Positions 6,489 through 14,279 of a DNA stretch of 21,708 bases are shown piece by piece. The notes beneath the pieces are model-generated. The model was not told where the DNA came from, did not search any database, and worked only from the letters and a program-made list of their open reading frames with translations. The DNA is from Flavobacteriales bacterium UBA958 (GTDB taxonomy: Bacteria; Bacteroidota; Bacteroidia; Flavobacteriales_D; Crocinitomicaceae), in NCBI GenBank assembly GCA_002293045.1, contig DBCM01000034.1:17105-38812 (forward strand). Reading direction: 5' to 3'. A program made the translations under genes and the position numbers. How positions within the stretch are numbered: the first letter of the stretch is position 1; each line of letters opens with the position of its first letter.

Positions 6489-9104
6489 TTAGGCAATTTC
6501 CTCTTCTGCCAATACCGGTTTTCTGAATACAATTTGACCTTCAAACATATCCATGACCACCGTTTGATGCATGTCCACCGTTTTGGCGAGCAAGGCTTTA
6601 GATAAGCTATTCAACACCTCTTTTTGAATTACCCGTTTCACCGGACGAGCACCAAAGAAGGGATCATACCCTAACTCCACGATGTGCTCGAACGCATCTG
6701 GCGCAACAAACAATTTGATTCCTTTTTCCTTCAACTGATTCTTCAAATTACCCAATTGAATTTGCACGATGTCTTTCACATTTGAACGAGTTAATGGCAA
6801 GAATAACAAGGTTTCATCGATGCGGTTTAAAAATTCAGGTCGAATCGTTTGCTTTAATAACTCCATTACTTGAACTTTTGCCTTCGCTGCTAATTTATGG
6901 AAGTCGGCCTCCTTTGCATCCTCAAATGCCTCTTGTAAAATATGTGATCCTAAATTAGAAGTCATGATAATGATCGTATTTTTAAAATTGACCAATCTTC
7001 CTTTATTATCTGTTAATCGTCCATCATCCAGTACCTGCAAGAGTACATTAAATACATCTGGATGGGCTTTCTCAATCTCGTCCAATAGAACAATGGAATA
7101 TGGCCTTCTACGAACGGCTTCTGTTAGCTGTCCACCCTCATCATACCCCACATATCCCGGAGGCGCTCCCACCAATCGACTTACGCTGTGTTTTTCTTGG
7201 TATTCACTCATATCGATTCGGGTCATCGCATTTTCATCGTTGAATAAAAATTCTGCCAAGGCTTTGGCCAATTCTGTTTTTCCAACTCCGGTAGTACCAA
7301 GAAAAATAAACGATCCAATCGGACGTCGCGCATCTTGCAGACCTGCCCTGGAGCGTCTTACGGCATCCGACAAGGCCTCAATGGCTTCTTCTTGTCCAAC
7401 CACGCGTTTCTTAAGTTCATCTTCCAACCTGAGTAACTTACCGACTTCGCTTTCCACCATTTTTTGCACAGGAATTCCGGTCCATTTGGAAACTACTTCA
7501 GCAATTTCCTCGGTATCCACTTCCTCTTTTATCATTTTAGATACCGATTGAATTTCACTTAATGTTTTCTTAGAATCTTCTAACTTTCCCTCGGCTTCTT
7601 GAATTTTTCCATATCGAATTTCTGCTACTTTACCGTAATCTCCTGCACGCTCAGCTACATCCGCCTCATATTTCAACAATTCAATCTCCTCTTTAGAATG
7701 CTGGATGGACTCTAACATTTGTTTCTCTGTTTGCCACTTCGAGGTCAATCCTTGTCGTTTTTCATTGAAATTAGCCAAGTCTTTTTCAACCGTTTCCAAT
7801 TTAGCGGTATTATTTTCTCGCTTTAATGCTTCGCGTTCAATTTCAAGTTGCATGATTTTACGCTCGATTTCATCCAATTCCTCCGGTTTAGAATTTATCT
7901 CCATTCGAAGTTTGGAGGCCGCCTCATCGATTAAGTCTATTGCCTTATCCGGTAGGTGACGGTCAGAAATATAGCGTTGAGACAACTCCACCGCAGCAAT
8001 AATCGCAGCATCTTTGATGATCACCTTGTGGTGATTTTCGTATTTTTCTTTGATTCCACGAAGTATAGCAATGGCATCTTCGGTATCGGGTTCATCAACG
8101 AGCACGGTTTGAAAACGTCGAACCAAGGCCTTATCTTTTTCAAAATACTTTTGATACTCATTTAAGGTAGTAGCCCCTACGGCGCGTAATTCTCCACGAG
8201 CCAAGGCCGGTTTCAAAATATTTGCAGCATCCATAGCGCCTTCGCCCCCACCTGCACCAACTAAGGTGTGGATTTCATCAATAAACAAGATGATTTCACC
8301 ATCCGAGTTAATCACTTCCTTAACCACAGCCTTCAAGCGTTCTTCAAATTCTCCTTTATATTTCGCACCAGCGATTAAGGAACCCATATCCAAGGAATAG
8401 ACCACTTTTGTTTTTAGGTTTTCGGGTACATCCCCGCTAATAATACGATGCGCCAAGCCTTCAGCAATAGCAGTCTTTCCAACCCCTGGCTCACCTATTA
8501 AGATGGGGTTATTTTTTGTTCTACGCGTTAGAATCTGCAATACACGTCGTATTTCTTCATCACGTCCAATAACGGGATCGAGTTTCCCTTTGGCAGCCAT
8601 TTCATTCAAGTTCTTCGCATATTTCTCTAAGGATTGATATGTGTTTTCTTGACTGGAACTCTGTACTTTTTCTCCATTTCTCATTTCCATAATGTCTTTT
8701 TTTAATTGATTTACTTGTATACCTGAATCTTTCACTAATTGAGCTAAAGAATCTTTGGATTGACACAAGTGATAAAACAACGCATCCACCGCTAAATAAG
8801 AATCACCCCACGCGTCTAGGTCACTAATTCCTTTTTTAAGGACAGAAGAAAGCGCATTGGATATATGCAACTCACCTCCTTGAACCTTCGGATACCCTGT
8901 CACCACAGCATTTACCGCCGCGCGAAACACCCCCTGATTCACCTCCTGCTTATCCAACAACCTAGGAACAACCTCCTTATCTACCAGTAGAAGTCCCATC
9001 ATCATATGTCCTGTATCCAACACTTGATGCTGGTTCTCTTGGGCTAATTCTTGCGCTTTCTGTAGCGCCTCTTGAGCCAAGGATGTTAATTTAGATAAAT
9101 CCAT
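6489..9104 (-). CDS. clpB: ATP-dependent disaggregase ClpB
   Basis: This hexameric AAA+ chaperone threads aggregated proteins through its pore, working with the DnaK system in the cytosol. The 871-residue sequence has all domains in order: Clp N-domain repeats (about 1-145); first AAA module with Walker A GEPGVGKT (204-211), pore loop AKYKGEF (Y249) and Walker B ILFIDE (272-277); coiled-coil middle domain (about 405-525), which separates ClpB from ClpA/ClpC; second AAA module with Walker A GTTGVGKT (603-610), pore loop GYVGYDEGG (650-658) and Walker B VLLDE (672-676); and sensor-2 GARPVKR (818-824). Length and motifs are normal. It is a single leftward gene. I could not find a clean TAnnTTTG box in the 163 bases upstream. 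Confidence 0.98.
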   Translation of the reverse strand: MDLSKLTSLAQEALQKAQELAQENQHQVLDTGHMMMGLLLVDKEVVPRLLDKQEVNQGVFRAAVNAVVTGYPKVQGGELHISNALSSVLKKGISDLDAWGDSYLAVDALFYHLCQSKDSLAQLVKDSGIQVNQLKKDIMEMRNGEKVQSSSQENTYQSLEKYAKNLNEMAAKGKLDPVIGRDEEIRRVLQILTRRTKNNPILIGEPGVGKTAIAEGLAHRIISGDVPENLKTKVVYSLDMGSLIAGAKYKGEFEERLKAVVKEVINSDGEIILFIDEIHTLVGAGGGEGAMDAANILKPALARGELRAVGATTLNEYQKYFEKDKALVRRFQTVLVDEPDTEDAIAILRGIKEKYENHHKVIIKDAAIIAAVELSQRYISDRHLPDKAIDLIDEAASKLRMEINSKPEELDEIERKIMQLEIEREALKRENNTAKLETVEKDLANFNEKRQGLTSKWQTEKQMLESIQHSKEEIELLKYEADVAERAGDYGKVAEIRYGKIQEAEGKLEDSKKTLSEIQSVSKMIKEEVDTEEIAEVVSKWTGIPVQKMVESEVGKLLRLEDELKKRVVGQEEAIEALSDAVRRSRAGLQDARRPIGSFIFLGTTGVGKTELAKALAEFLFNDENAMTRIDMSEYQEKHSVSRLVGAPPGYVGYDEGGQLTEAVRRRPYSIVLLDEIEKAHPDVFNVLLQVLDDGRLTDNKGRLVNFKNTIIIMTSNLGSHILQEAFEDAKEADFHKLAAKAKVQVMELLKQTIRPEFLNRIDETLLFLPLTRSNVKDIVQIQLGNLKNQLKEKGIKLFVAPDAFEHIVELGYDPFFGARPVKRVIQKEVLNSLSKALLAKTVDMHQTVVMDMFEGQIVFRKPVLAEEEIA

Positions 9105-9267
9105 AAGGGTATTAATTTTTGTTTCGAATGGTGCTCAAATCATAAACCACCAATCTACAACTGCCATTTTGACATTTTTAAACCCATTCAAGAAGACAAA
9201 TTGGCTGATTTAAACATAAAAAACCAAATAATGAAACCTTGAAACAGACAATTCGTTAGAGGAGCCT

Positions 9268-9705
9268 ATGAAACAATTTAGTTTACTCTTGTTTATCTCA
9301 CTCTGCACTGGCAAGCTCTTCGCGGAGCCTATTCAGCCGGCTCGATCAATAAAACAGGAAGGAATTCGAATATTAATTCATGAGAACAGGGTACGTTACG
9401 TGATTGCGAGCAAAACAGATTCATACTATAAAATTGCTAAACAAACTGGGATTAAACTTTCTCAGCTTTACCACTACAACGAATCGTTCACAGAAAAAGA
9501 CATGCTCAATGAAGGGGATATCATCTACTTGGATCCTCGACGGATTAAGTCAAAACATAAAAAATCGATTGTGTTAACGCAATCAATGAGTGTGCGGGAA
9601 CTTGCGCAGCGAGAAGCCCTTAAACTCAAGCCACTCATGCGGAGGAATGATATTTCTTCCGCGGACGAACAACTGCCGTGCGGTAGAGAGGTATTCCTTC
9701 GATAA
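9268..9705 (+). CDS. Small secreted protein with one clear and one degenerate LysM domain
   Basis: The 145-residue protein has a Sec signal peptide (MKQFSLLLFISLCTGKLFA, cleavage about residue 19). A LysM domain follows (about 43-89: YVIASKTDSYYKIAKQTGI to LNEGDIIYL). A second, weaker LysM-like part (about 102-145) contains SVRELAQREALKLKPL and ends in FLR. LysM domains bind peptidoglycan. The same two-part arrangement is known as the C-terminus of Bacteroidota glucosaminidases (FlgJ-like), but no catalytic domain is present here. It may be a detached cell-wall-binding module or the remnant of a larger gene. An unusually clear Shine-Dalgarno-like AGAGGAG (9258-9264) lies only 3 bases from the ATG. 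It stands alone, divergent from clpB, and ends in a strong terminator. Confidence 0.85.
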   Translation: MKQFSLLLFISLCTGKLFAEPIQPARSIKQEGIRILIHENRVRYVIASKTDSYYKIAKQTGIKLSQLYHYNESFTEKDMLNEGDIIYLDPRRIKSKHKKSIVLTQSMSVRELAQREALKLKPLMRRNDISSADEQLPCGREVFLR

Positions 9706-9740
9706 CATTAGAAGGGATGTTTAGTTGTTGTTGTTTGTTG

Positions 9741-9765
9741 AAAGTCTCCTTCGGGAGACTTTTTT
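9741..9765. terminator. Shared intrinsic terminator with UUCG tetraloop
   Basis: AAAGTCTCC-TTCG-GGAGACTTT is a perfect 9-bp stem with a highly stable C(UUCG)G loop, followed by T residues to 9765. It terminates the rightward LysM gene. It begins just before the stop codon (9764-9766) of the convergent leftward lipoprotein gene, which it may also serve. Confidence 0.9.
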
Positions 9766-9988
9766 ATTTGAGGTCTGTTCCTAAATGTTCATTTGCATAA
9801 CACTTCATCGCTTTATCCACGAATGCTTCTTGCTCTTTAACCGATAAGGTTTTGATGTAAGCTGTACAAGCAATAGACTCCTTCGAATCCTTTTCCATTA
9901 TTTTCTTACCACACTCACACGCATCCATTTTTGGGGTACAAGCTACCAAGAGCATGGCTGAAAATGCCAGGGTTATGAATTTTCTCAT
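9764..9988 (-). CDS. Small Cys-rich lipoprotein of unknown function
   Basis: The 74-residue product has a short positive N-terminus, a hydrophobic stretch and a lipobox LVAC with the lipidated Cys17, so it is expected to be anchored in the cell envelope. The mature part is about 58 residues and has four further cysteines (C24, C26, C41, C63), including the pattern CEC. It is otherwise highly charged. I do not recognise a family. Its ATG overlaps the stop of the upstream methyltransferase gene (ATGA, 9985-9988), so the two are translationally coupled; whether they act together is unknown. Coding status is supported by the lipobox and the overlap. Confidence 0.75.
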   Translation of the reverse strand: MRKFITLAFSAMLLVACTPKMDACECGKKIMEKDSKESIACTAYIKTLSVKEQEAFVDKAMKCYANEHLGTDLK

Positions 9989-10704
9989 TCGTTAATTTTT
10001 ACGGCAATTTGATAATAGTTATTTACAGCTCCCAATACCTCATAATGAACATAAAAGGAGTTCGCCCATTCTGTGAACGCTTTATACTCATGTTGAGGAA
10101 CATTAAATTCATCAAAGAATATCACATCTCCGGAACGTAAATAAGGCGTTATTAAGGTCAGTACATACAAGGTTGCTGTATATAAATCCGCATCCATGTG
10201 AATCACTTTTTTTCTTGACGGATCGAAATTTGATAAAAATGGAAGTAAGGTTTGTTGAAATAATCCTTGATGAAACTGGTAGCGATCGTCGTTAATTTCA
10301 GGCAGCGACTCCCCCGAACTCATATCTCCTTTTTTGAACGGTCCCCAATCTTCTGGAAGTCCGGTGAAGGTATCGAATCCATAAAAACGAGCCTCCGGAT
10401 GTGAGATACGCGCTGTCCACCACTTAAAGGAATCTCCCTTAGAAACACCAAACTCTAAATAATCGATGGCACTGTCAAGTCCCTCCTGTTTTATTACATG
10501 TTCGAACAACTGCTCCCGTCGAGAGTAATCAAACTTGAACGAATAAAAATCAGTATGGGCTAACTTTTTATGCTGTTGTATCCACTTAGATAAGCCAGCC
10601 ATGGATCCTATAAAGGAGAATAAATGGGCAGAAAAAAAGCGGTGACCGTGAAAGAAAAAAAACAAGCCTTTTAATTTACCGCGTAAAAACATCAATCGTC
10701 TCAT
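9985..10704 (-). CDS. TylF/MycF-like class I SAM-dependent methyltransferase
   Basis: The 239-residue protein has the TylF-type layout: SAM-binding motif I YLEFGVSKGDS (82-92), GFDTFTGLPEDW (109-120), HMDADLYTAT (169-178) with the likely metal-binding aspartates, and DVIFFDEFNVPQHEYKAF (193-210). TylF and MycF are macrolide sugar O-methyltransferases. In genomes without macrolide clusters, relatives are thought to modify glycans or other polar acceptors; the substrate here is unknown. The N-terminus has a hydrophobic, aromatic and basic stretch (about 4-35) that might associate with the membrane. It lies between a YiiX-like lipoprotein gene upstream and a small lipoprotein gene downstream. 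A -7 box ends 5 bases before the ATG. Confidence 0.88.
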   Translation of the reverse strand: MRRLMFLRGKLKGLFFFFHGHRFFSAHLFSFIGSMAGLSKWIQQHKKLAHTDFYSFKFDYSRREQLFEHVIKQEGLDSAIDYLEFGVSKGDSFKWWTARISHPEARFYGFDTFTGLPEDWGPFKKGDMSSGESLPEINDDRYQFHQGLFQQTLLPFLSNFDPSRKKVIHMDADLYTATLYVLTLITPYLRSGDVIFFDEFNVPQHEYKAFTEWANSFYVHYEVLGAVNNYYQIAVKINE

Positions 10705-10709
10705 GTGTT

Positions 10710-10717
10710 CAAAGGTA
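10710..10717 (-). promoter_or_regulatory. -7 promoter element of the methyltransferase gene, near-leaderless
   Basis: Read leftward the octamer is TACCTTTG, a full TAnnTTTG match ending 5 bases before the ATG at 10704. It suggests transcription independent of the upstream YiiX-like gene and an mRNA with almost no leader. Confidence 0.5.
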
Positions 10718-10758
10718 GGAAATCAATCGAAAATAAACGGGAAATTCAGATACCCAAC

Positions 10759-11400
10759 TTAAGGTTTGATTTTTACATCTAAGAGTTCGAGTTTTTCACT
10801 TCGCGAAATTGACCCTGGATTCAATCCCGGTTTACCCTCAGGAATCCGAATATGTAATGCATGATAATAGTCCACCCACACTGGATAATAAGTCTTGGTT
10901 TTCGGGTCCACAAATGTCATAGGCTCTAGTTCAAACACTGGTTTACCATGGTTGGCGACCTTAAACGATTCATACAATAATTCACTGCAATAATACTGGT
11001 CATTATTCAATAAAAACACGTCATCATACGGCTTACCCAACAATGTCTTCGAATATTTAACTGCCCGTGAAATCACACCCTTATCGCTAGTTTTTAATCT
11101 GGCCGCCAGCACTTTGTTGCTTCGCTGCAAGAAGTCCAACATGGATGTTATTTGTACCTCAGCGCCAATGGCTTCAATCACTTTCAAGGTATCATGCTCC
11201 TCAATGACCATGGCACAATGCGAGAAATCTCTCCCATTTACTCCCTGCGTCACGGTTTCAATGGCCGTACACATCGGACCACAATCCAAATCCTGAAAAA
11301 TCAAATCACCTTCCCTCAACCCTTCATCCGCTTTTTTCTCGGCACATGAAGTGTATAAAAAAAGTGAAGATAGAATCAGGTAATAAAATCGTTGTGACAT
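10759..11400 (-). CDS. YiiX/YebB-like permuted papain-fold hydrolase, probable lipoprotein
   Basis: The 213-residue product resembles YiiX-type permuted NlpC/P60 (papain-like) enzymes. It has REGDLIFQ near the N-terminus (29-36), DFSHCAMV with the likely catalytic His61, and YYCSELLYESF with the likely nucleophile Cys138. His before Cys is the permuted order. Such enzymes are thought to cut amide or thioester bonds in envelope molecules; the substrate is unknown. The first 18 residues form a hydrophobic signal followed by Cys19. The lipobox YTSC lacks the usual Leu at -3, so lipidation is likely but not certain. An in-frame start at 11469 would overlap the divergent DUF6702 gene. The start at 11400 is preferred because it gives a signal peptide and has a perfect -7 box 5 bases upstream. 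Confidence 0.85.
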   Translation of the reverse strand: MSQRFYYLILSSLFLYTSCAEKKADEGLREGDLIFQDLDCGPMCTAIETVTQGVNGRDFSHCAMVIEEHDTLKVIEAIGAEVQITSMLDFLQRSNKVLAARLKTSDKGVISRAVKYSKTLLGKPYDDVFLLNNDQYYCSELLYESFKVANHGKPVFELEPMTFVDPKTKTYYPVWVDYYHALHIRIPEGKPGLNPGSISRSEKLELLDVKIKP

Positions 11401-11405
11401 TGGGT

Positions 11406-11413
11406 CAAATATA
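11406..11413 (-). promoter_or_regulatory. -7 promoter element of the YiiX-like gene, near-leaderless
   Basis: Read leftward the octamer is TATATTTG, a full TAnnTTTG match ending 5 bases before the ATG at 11400. It lies in the 28-base gap to the divergent DUF6702 gene. The rightward gene has only a weaker 7-of-8 match (TAATTTTA, 11415-11422). Confidence 0.5.
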
Positions 11414-11428
11414 GTAATTTTAAAGCCC

Positions 11429-11935
11429 ATGAACGTTAAAGCCCTACTCTTCTTTCTCCTAGTTACCATGTTTAGAACCGGCCAAGCGCATGAGTATCAC
11501 CTTGCCTTCATGGAATTAGAGTATTATCCATCCGAGCAACAGTTCCAAGCAACGTTAAAGGTAACAGCTCATGACTTAGCCTATATTTTTTCGAAAAAAC
11601 ATGGAAAAGATTTGAGTATAGACAATATCCTTAAAACCGACAGTTTGTATACCGAATTAACGCAGTTTATTTGCGCTGGATTCACCCTATTTCAAAATAA
11701 TCAGGCAGTTTACTTCAAGGTGGACGGTAATGAATTAACTAAGAACGGGGATCTACTTTTCTATTTATCCTCCGAGCCTATTGAAAACCCGGGTAAATTA
11801 TCTGTTGCATTTCCCTTACTTACCCCATATTTTCCGGAGCAACAGAACAAGTTAGATTATTTAAAAAAAGGTTCACATCACACCTTAACCTTTCTTACTA
11901 CCGATTACACCAAAGAAATACCCGTAACCCCATGA
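11429..11935 (+). CDS. DUF6702-family exported protein
   Basis: The 168-residue protein has a clean Sec signal peptide (MNVKALLFFLLVTMFRTGQA, cleavage about residue 20). The mature part starts HEYHLAFMELEYYPSEQQ, and its KVTAHDLAYIFSKKHGKDL is the pattern of DUF6702, a small Bacteroidota family without assigned function. It ends ATGA-overlapping with the M1 peptidase gene. This gene order recurs in the phylum as far as I recall, which suggests a joint periplasmic or surface role. There is no lipobox or membrane segment after the signal. The start is fixed by the signal peptide. Confidence 0.82.
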   Translation: MNVKALLFFLLVTMFRTGQAHEYHLAFMELEYYPSEQQFQATLKVTAHDLAYIFSKKHGKDLSIDNILKTDSLYTELTQFICAGFTLFQNNQAVYFKVDGNELTKNGDLLFYLSSEPIENPGKLSVAFPLLTPYFPEQQNKLDYLKKGSHHTLTFLTTDYTKEIPVTP

Positions 11936-14226
11936 TAAAAACTATACTTTGCCTTTGCTCGATTGCGATTGCCACCACATCTTTTGCTCAAAAGAAGTTT
12001 GCCCAGCTTGATATGGAACTTCCAACACCCAACGAATACCGAAATGCTGCAGGCGCTCCAGGTCACGCGTATTTCCAACAGCAAGCGGACTATAAAATGA
12101 ATTTAAACCTAGACGATGCAACTCAAAAACTAAGTGGAACCGAGACCATTACCTACACCAACAATTCGCCGGATGCGCTCCCCTATTTATGGCTTCAATT
12201 AGACCAAAACATTTACGACGAACATTCCGACACCAAGCTCATTGAGGTGGAGAAAATGGAAGATTTTAAATCAATTGGCGACATTCAAAAGCGCTTTTTT
12301 CATTATGATGGTGGCTTTAAAGTGGAAAGCATCACATCCACTTCAGGACAACAAATGTCCTACTTTATTAATAAAACAATGCTTCGAATTGATTTAGCCA
12401 CTCCACTTGCGCCTAAAAGCAGCATTAGCTTTACGGTTAAATGGTGGTACAACATCAATGACCGAATGGCCGTTGGTGGTCGTTCGGGGTATGAGTATTT
12501 CGAAAAAGACAAAAACTACCTGTATACACTCGCTCAGTTCTTTCCGCGAATGTGTGTTTACAGCGATGTGACCGGTTGGCAAAACAAACAGTTTCTAGGT
12601 CGTGGGGAGTTCACCTTGCCTTTTGGAAATTATGACGTGAGCATCACGGTACCGTCAGACCATATCATTGCAGCAACGGGAGAACTTCAGAACGGAGCCG
12701 ATGTATTAAGTGCCCTGCAAAGAAAGCGATTTGAGCAAGCAAAAAAAGCGAATTCTCCAGTGTTAATTGTTACGCAAGCGGAAGCAGAAGCGGCAGAAAA
12801 AGAAAAGAAATCCAACACTAAAACGTGGCGATTTAAAGCGACGAATGTTCGCGATTTCGCCTTTGCCAGTTCGCGCAAATTCATCTGGGATGCCCAAAAT
12901 GTTACGGTCGGTGGCAAGAACATCCTTTGTATGTCTTTCTATCCCAAAGAAGGAAACCCACTTTGGGAACGTTACAGCACCAAACTCGTAGCGCATACGA
13001 TAAAAACCTACTCAAAATATACGGTTGATTATCCATATCCAGTGGCCATTTCTGTGCACTCCAAATGGATCGGCATGGAATACCCAATGATTTGTTTTAA
13101 TGGGGGAAGACCCGAAGAGGATGGCACCTATTCTGAAGGAGAAAAATATGGCATGTGGGGCGTTATAATTCACGAGGTGGGTCATAACTTTTTCCCAATG
13201 ATCATCAACTCAGATGAGCGCCAATGGACGTGGATGGACGAGGGACTCAACACCTTTGTTCAATATTTAACGGAGCAAGAATGGGAACGCGGTTATCCAT
13301 CTAGAAGAGGACCCGCACACCTCATTGCAGATTACATGCGAGGAGATCAAAAATTAATTTCTCCCATCATGACGAATTCAGAATCTATTTTTCAATTCGG
13401 TAACAATGCGTATGGCAAGCCGGCCACGGGGTTAAACATTCTTCGTGAAACCATCATGGGTAGAGAATTATTTGATTATGCCTTTAAAACCTATTGTGAG
13501 CGTTGGAAATTCAAACATCCAAGTCCTGCCGATTTTTTCCGAAGTATGGAGGATGCCTCTGCGGTTGATTTAGATTGGTTTTGGAGGGGATGGTTCTATG
13601 GCACCGAACCGGTGGACATTGCCATTAACGAAGTGAAATGGTTTCAATTAAACAGTCAAAATCCATCGCTTGAAAAAGGCTTCTTGCAAGAGCAAAACAA
13701 TAACAAAGACATTCATATCGGAGCCACACGCAACGAGACCGCCATCAAGGAAACAATTAACGAGCGGGATTCCTTAATCGATGATTACTATGCAAAACGA
13801 AACATTTATTTAGTTGATGCATTGGATAAACAAGAATACGAAGCGTTCAAACAAAAAGCCAACGAAAAGGACTTAGCATTGCTCAATGCCGGAAAACACT
13901 TTTATGAAGTCCATTTTGAAAACGTGGGCGGTATGGTAATGCCCTTGATATTAAGGTTCACCTTTACAGACGACAGCACCGAGGTAATTCGTATACCGGT
14001 AGAAATTTGGCGTCAATATGAAGACAAGGTATCAAAGGTGTTTATTTTTGACAAAGAGGTGAAAGAGATTCGCTTGGATCCATTCCTTGAAACTGCCGAT
14101 GTTGATCTGAATAACAATGCTTGGCCTACAGAAATTCAACCTTCTAGGTATCAATTATTTAAGCAAAATCAACCGAAGGAAAACCCCATGCAGCGACAAA
14201 AACGAGTGGACGCGATTAAAAATTAA
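11932..14226 (+). CDS. M1-family zinc metallopeptidase, exported
   Basis: The 764-residue protein carries a signal peptide (MIKTILCLCSIAIATTSFAQ) and the M1 zinc site HEVGH (414-418). The third ligand is Glu437 in WMDEGLNTF, the HExxH-x18-E spacing of M1 peptidases. The exopeptidase motif before it is GMEYP (381-385) instead of GAMEN, as in a distinct subgroup of the family. An N-terminal beta-sandwich precedes the catalytic domain. A charged insertion at about 262-296 lies before the catalytic domain. Family members remove N-terminal residues from peptides; this one probably works in the periplasm or at the cell surface. No T9SS sorting domain is seen at its end. It is translationally coupled to the DUF6702 gene through a 4-base overlap. 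Confidence 0.95.
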   Translation: MIKTILCLCSIAIATTSFAQKKFAQLDMELPTPNEYRNAAGAPGHAYFQQQADYKMNLNLDDATQKLSGTETITYTNNSPDALPYLWLQLDQNIYDEHSDTKLIEVEKMEDFKSIGDIQKRFFHYDGGFKVESITSTSGQQMSYFINKTMLRIDLATPLAPKSSISFTVKWWYNINDRMAVGGRSGYEYFEKDKNYLYTLAQFFPRMCVYSDVTGWQNKQFLGRGEFTLPFGNYDVSITVPSDHIIAATGELQNGADVLSALQRKRFEQAKKANSPVLIVTQAEAEAAEKEKKSNTKTWRFKATNVRDFAFASSRKFIWDAQNVTVGGKNILCMSFYPKEGNPLWERYSTKLVAHTIKTYSKYTVDYPYPVAISVHSKWIGMEYPMICFNGGRPEEDGTYSEGEKYGMWGVIIHEVGHNFFPMIINSDERQWTWMDEGLNTFVQYLTEQEWERGYPSRRGPAHLIADYMRGDQKLISPIMTNSESIFQFGNNAYGKPATGLNILRETIMGRELFDYAFKTYCERWKFKHPSPADFFRSMEDASAVDLDWFWRGWFYGTEPVDIAINEVKWFQLNSQNPSLEKGFLQEQNNNKDIHIGATRNETAIKETINERDSLIDDYYAKRNIYLVDALDKQEYEAFKQKANEKDLALLNAGKHFYEVHFENVGGMVMPLILRFTFTDDSTEVIRIPVEIWRQYEDKVSKVFIFDKEVKEIRLDPFLETADVDLNNNAWPTEIQPSRYQLFKQNQPKENPMQRQKRVDAIKN

Positions 14227-14247
14227 ATCATAATTCACTGTAAGCCA

Positions 14248-14268
14248 ACGAAATTGATTAAATTTCGT
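14248..14268. other. Perfect 8-bp inverted repeat between the M1 and type B genes
   Basis: ACGAAATT and AATTTCGT enclose the loop GATTA. It begins 21 bases after the M1 peptidase stop and ends 11 bases before the next ATG. There is no T run after it, so it is a weak terminator at best. Its position just before a start codon also allows a regulatory role. Confidence 0.5.
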
Positions 14269-14279
14269 CTACCTAACCG

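Noticed and set aside
6964..7551. 195-codon plus-strand frame inside clpB
   Set aside because: It is antisense to the conserved second AAA module of ClpB, rich in Ser/Leu as expected for a shadow frame, and has no domain.
9105..9267. Heat-shock operator (CIRCE-like inverted repeat) upstream of clpB
   Set aside because: No inverted repeat of that form was found in this gap, and no perfect TAnnTTTG box either.
11401..11469. Upstream extension of the YiiX-like protein to 11469
   Set aside because: It would overlap the DUF6702 signal peptide region and bury the hydrophobic signal inside the protein.
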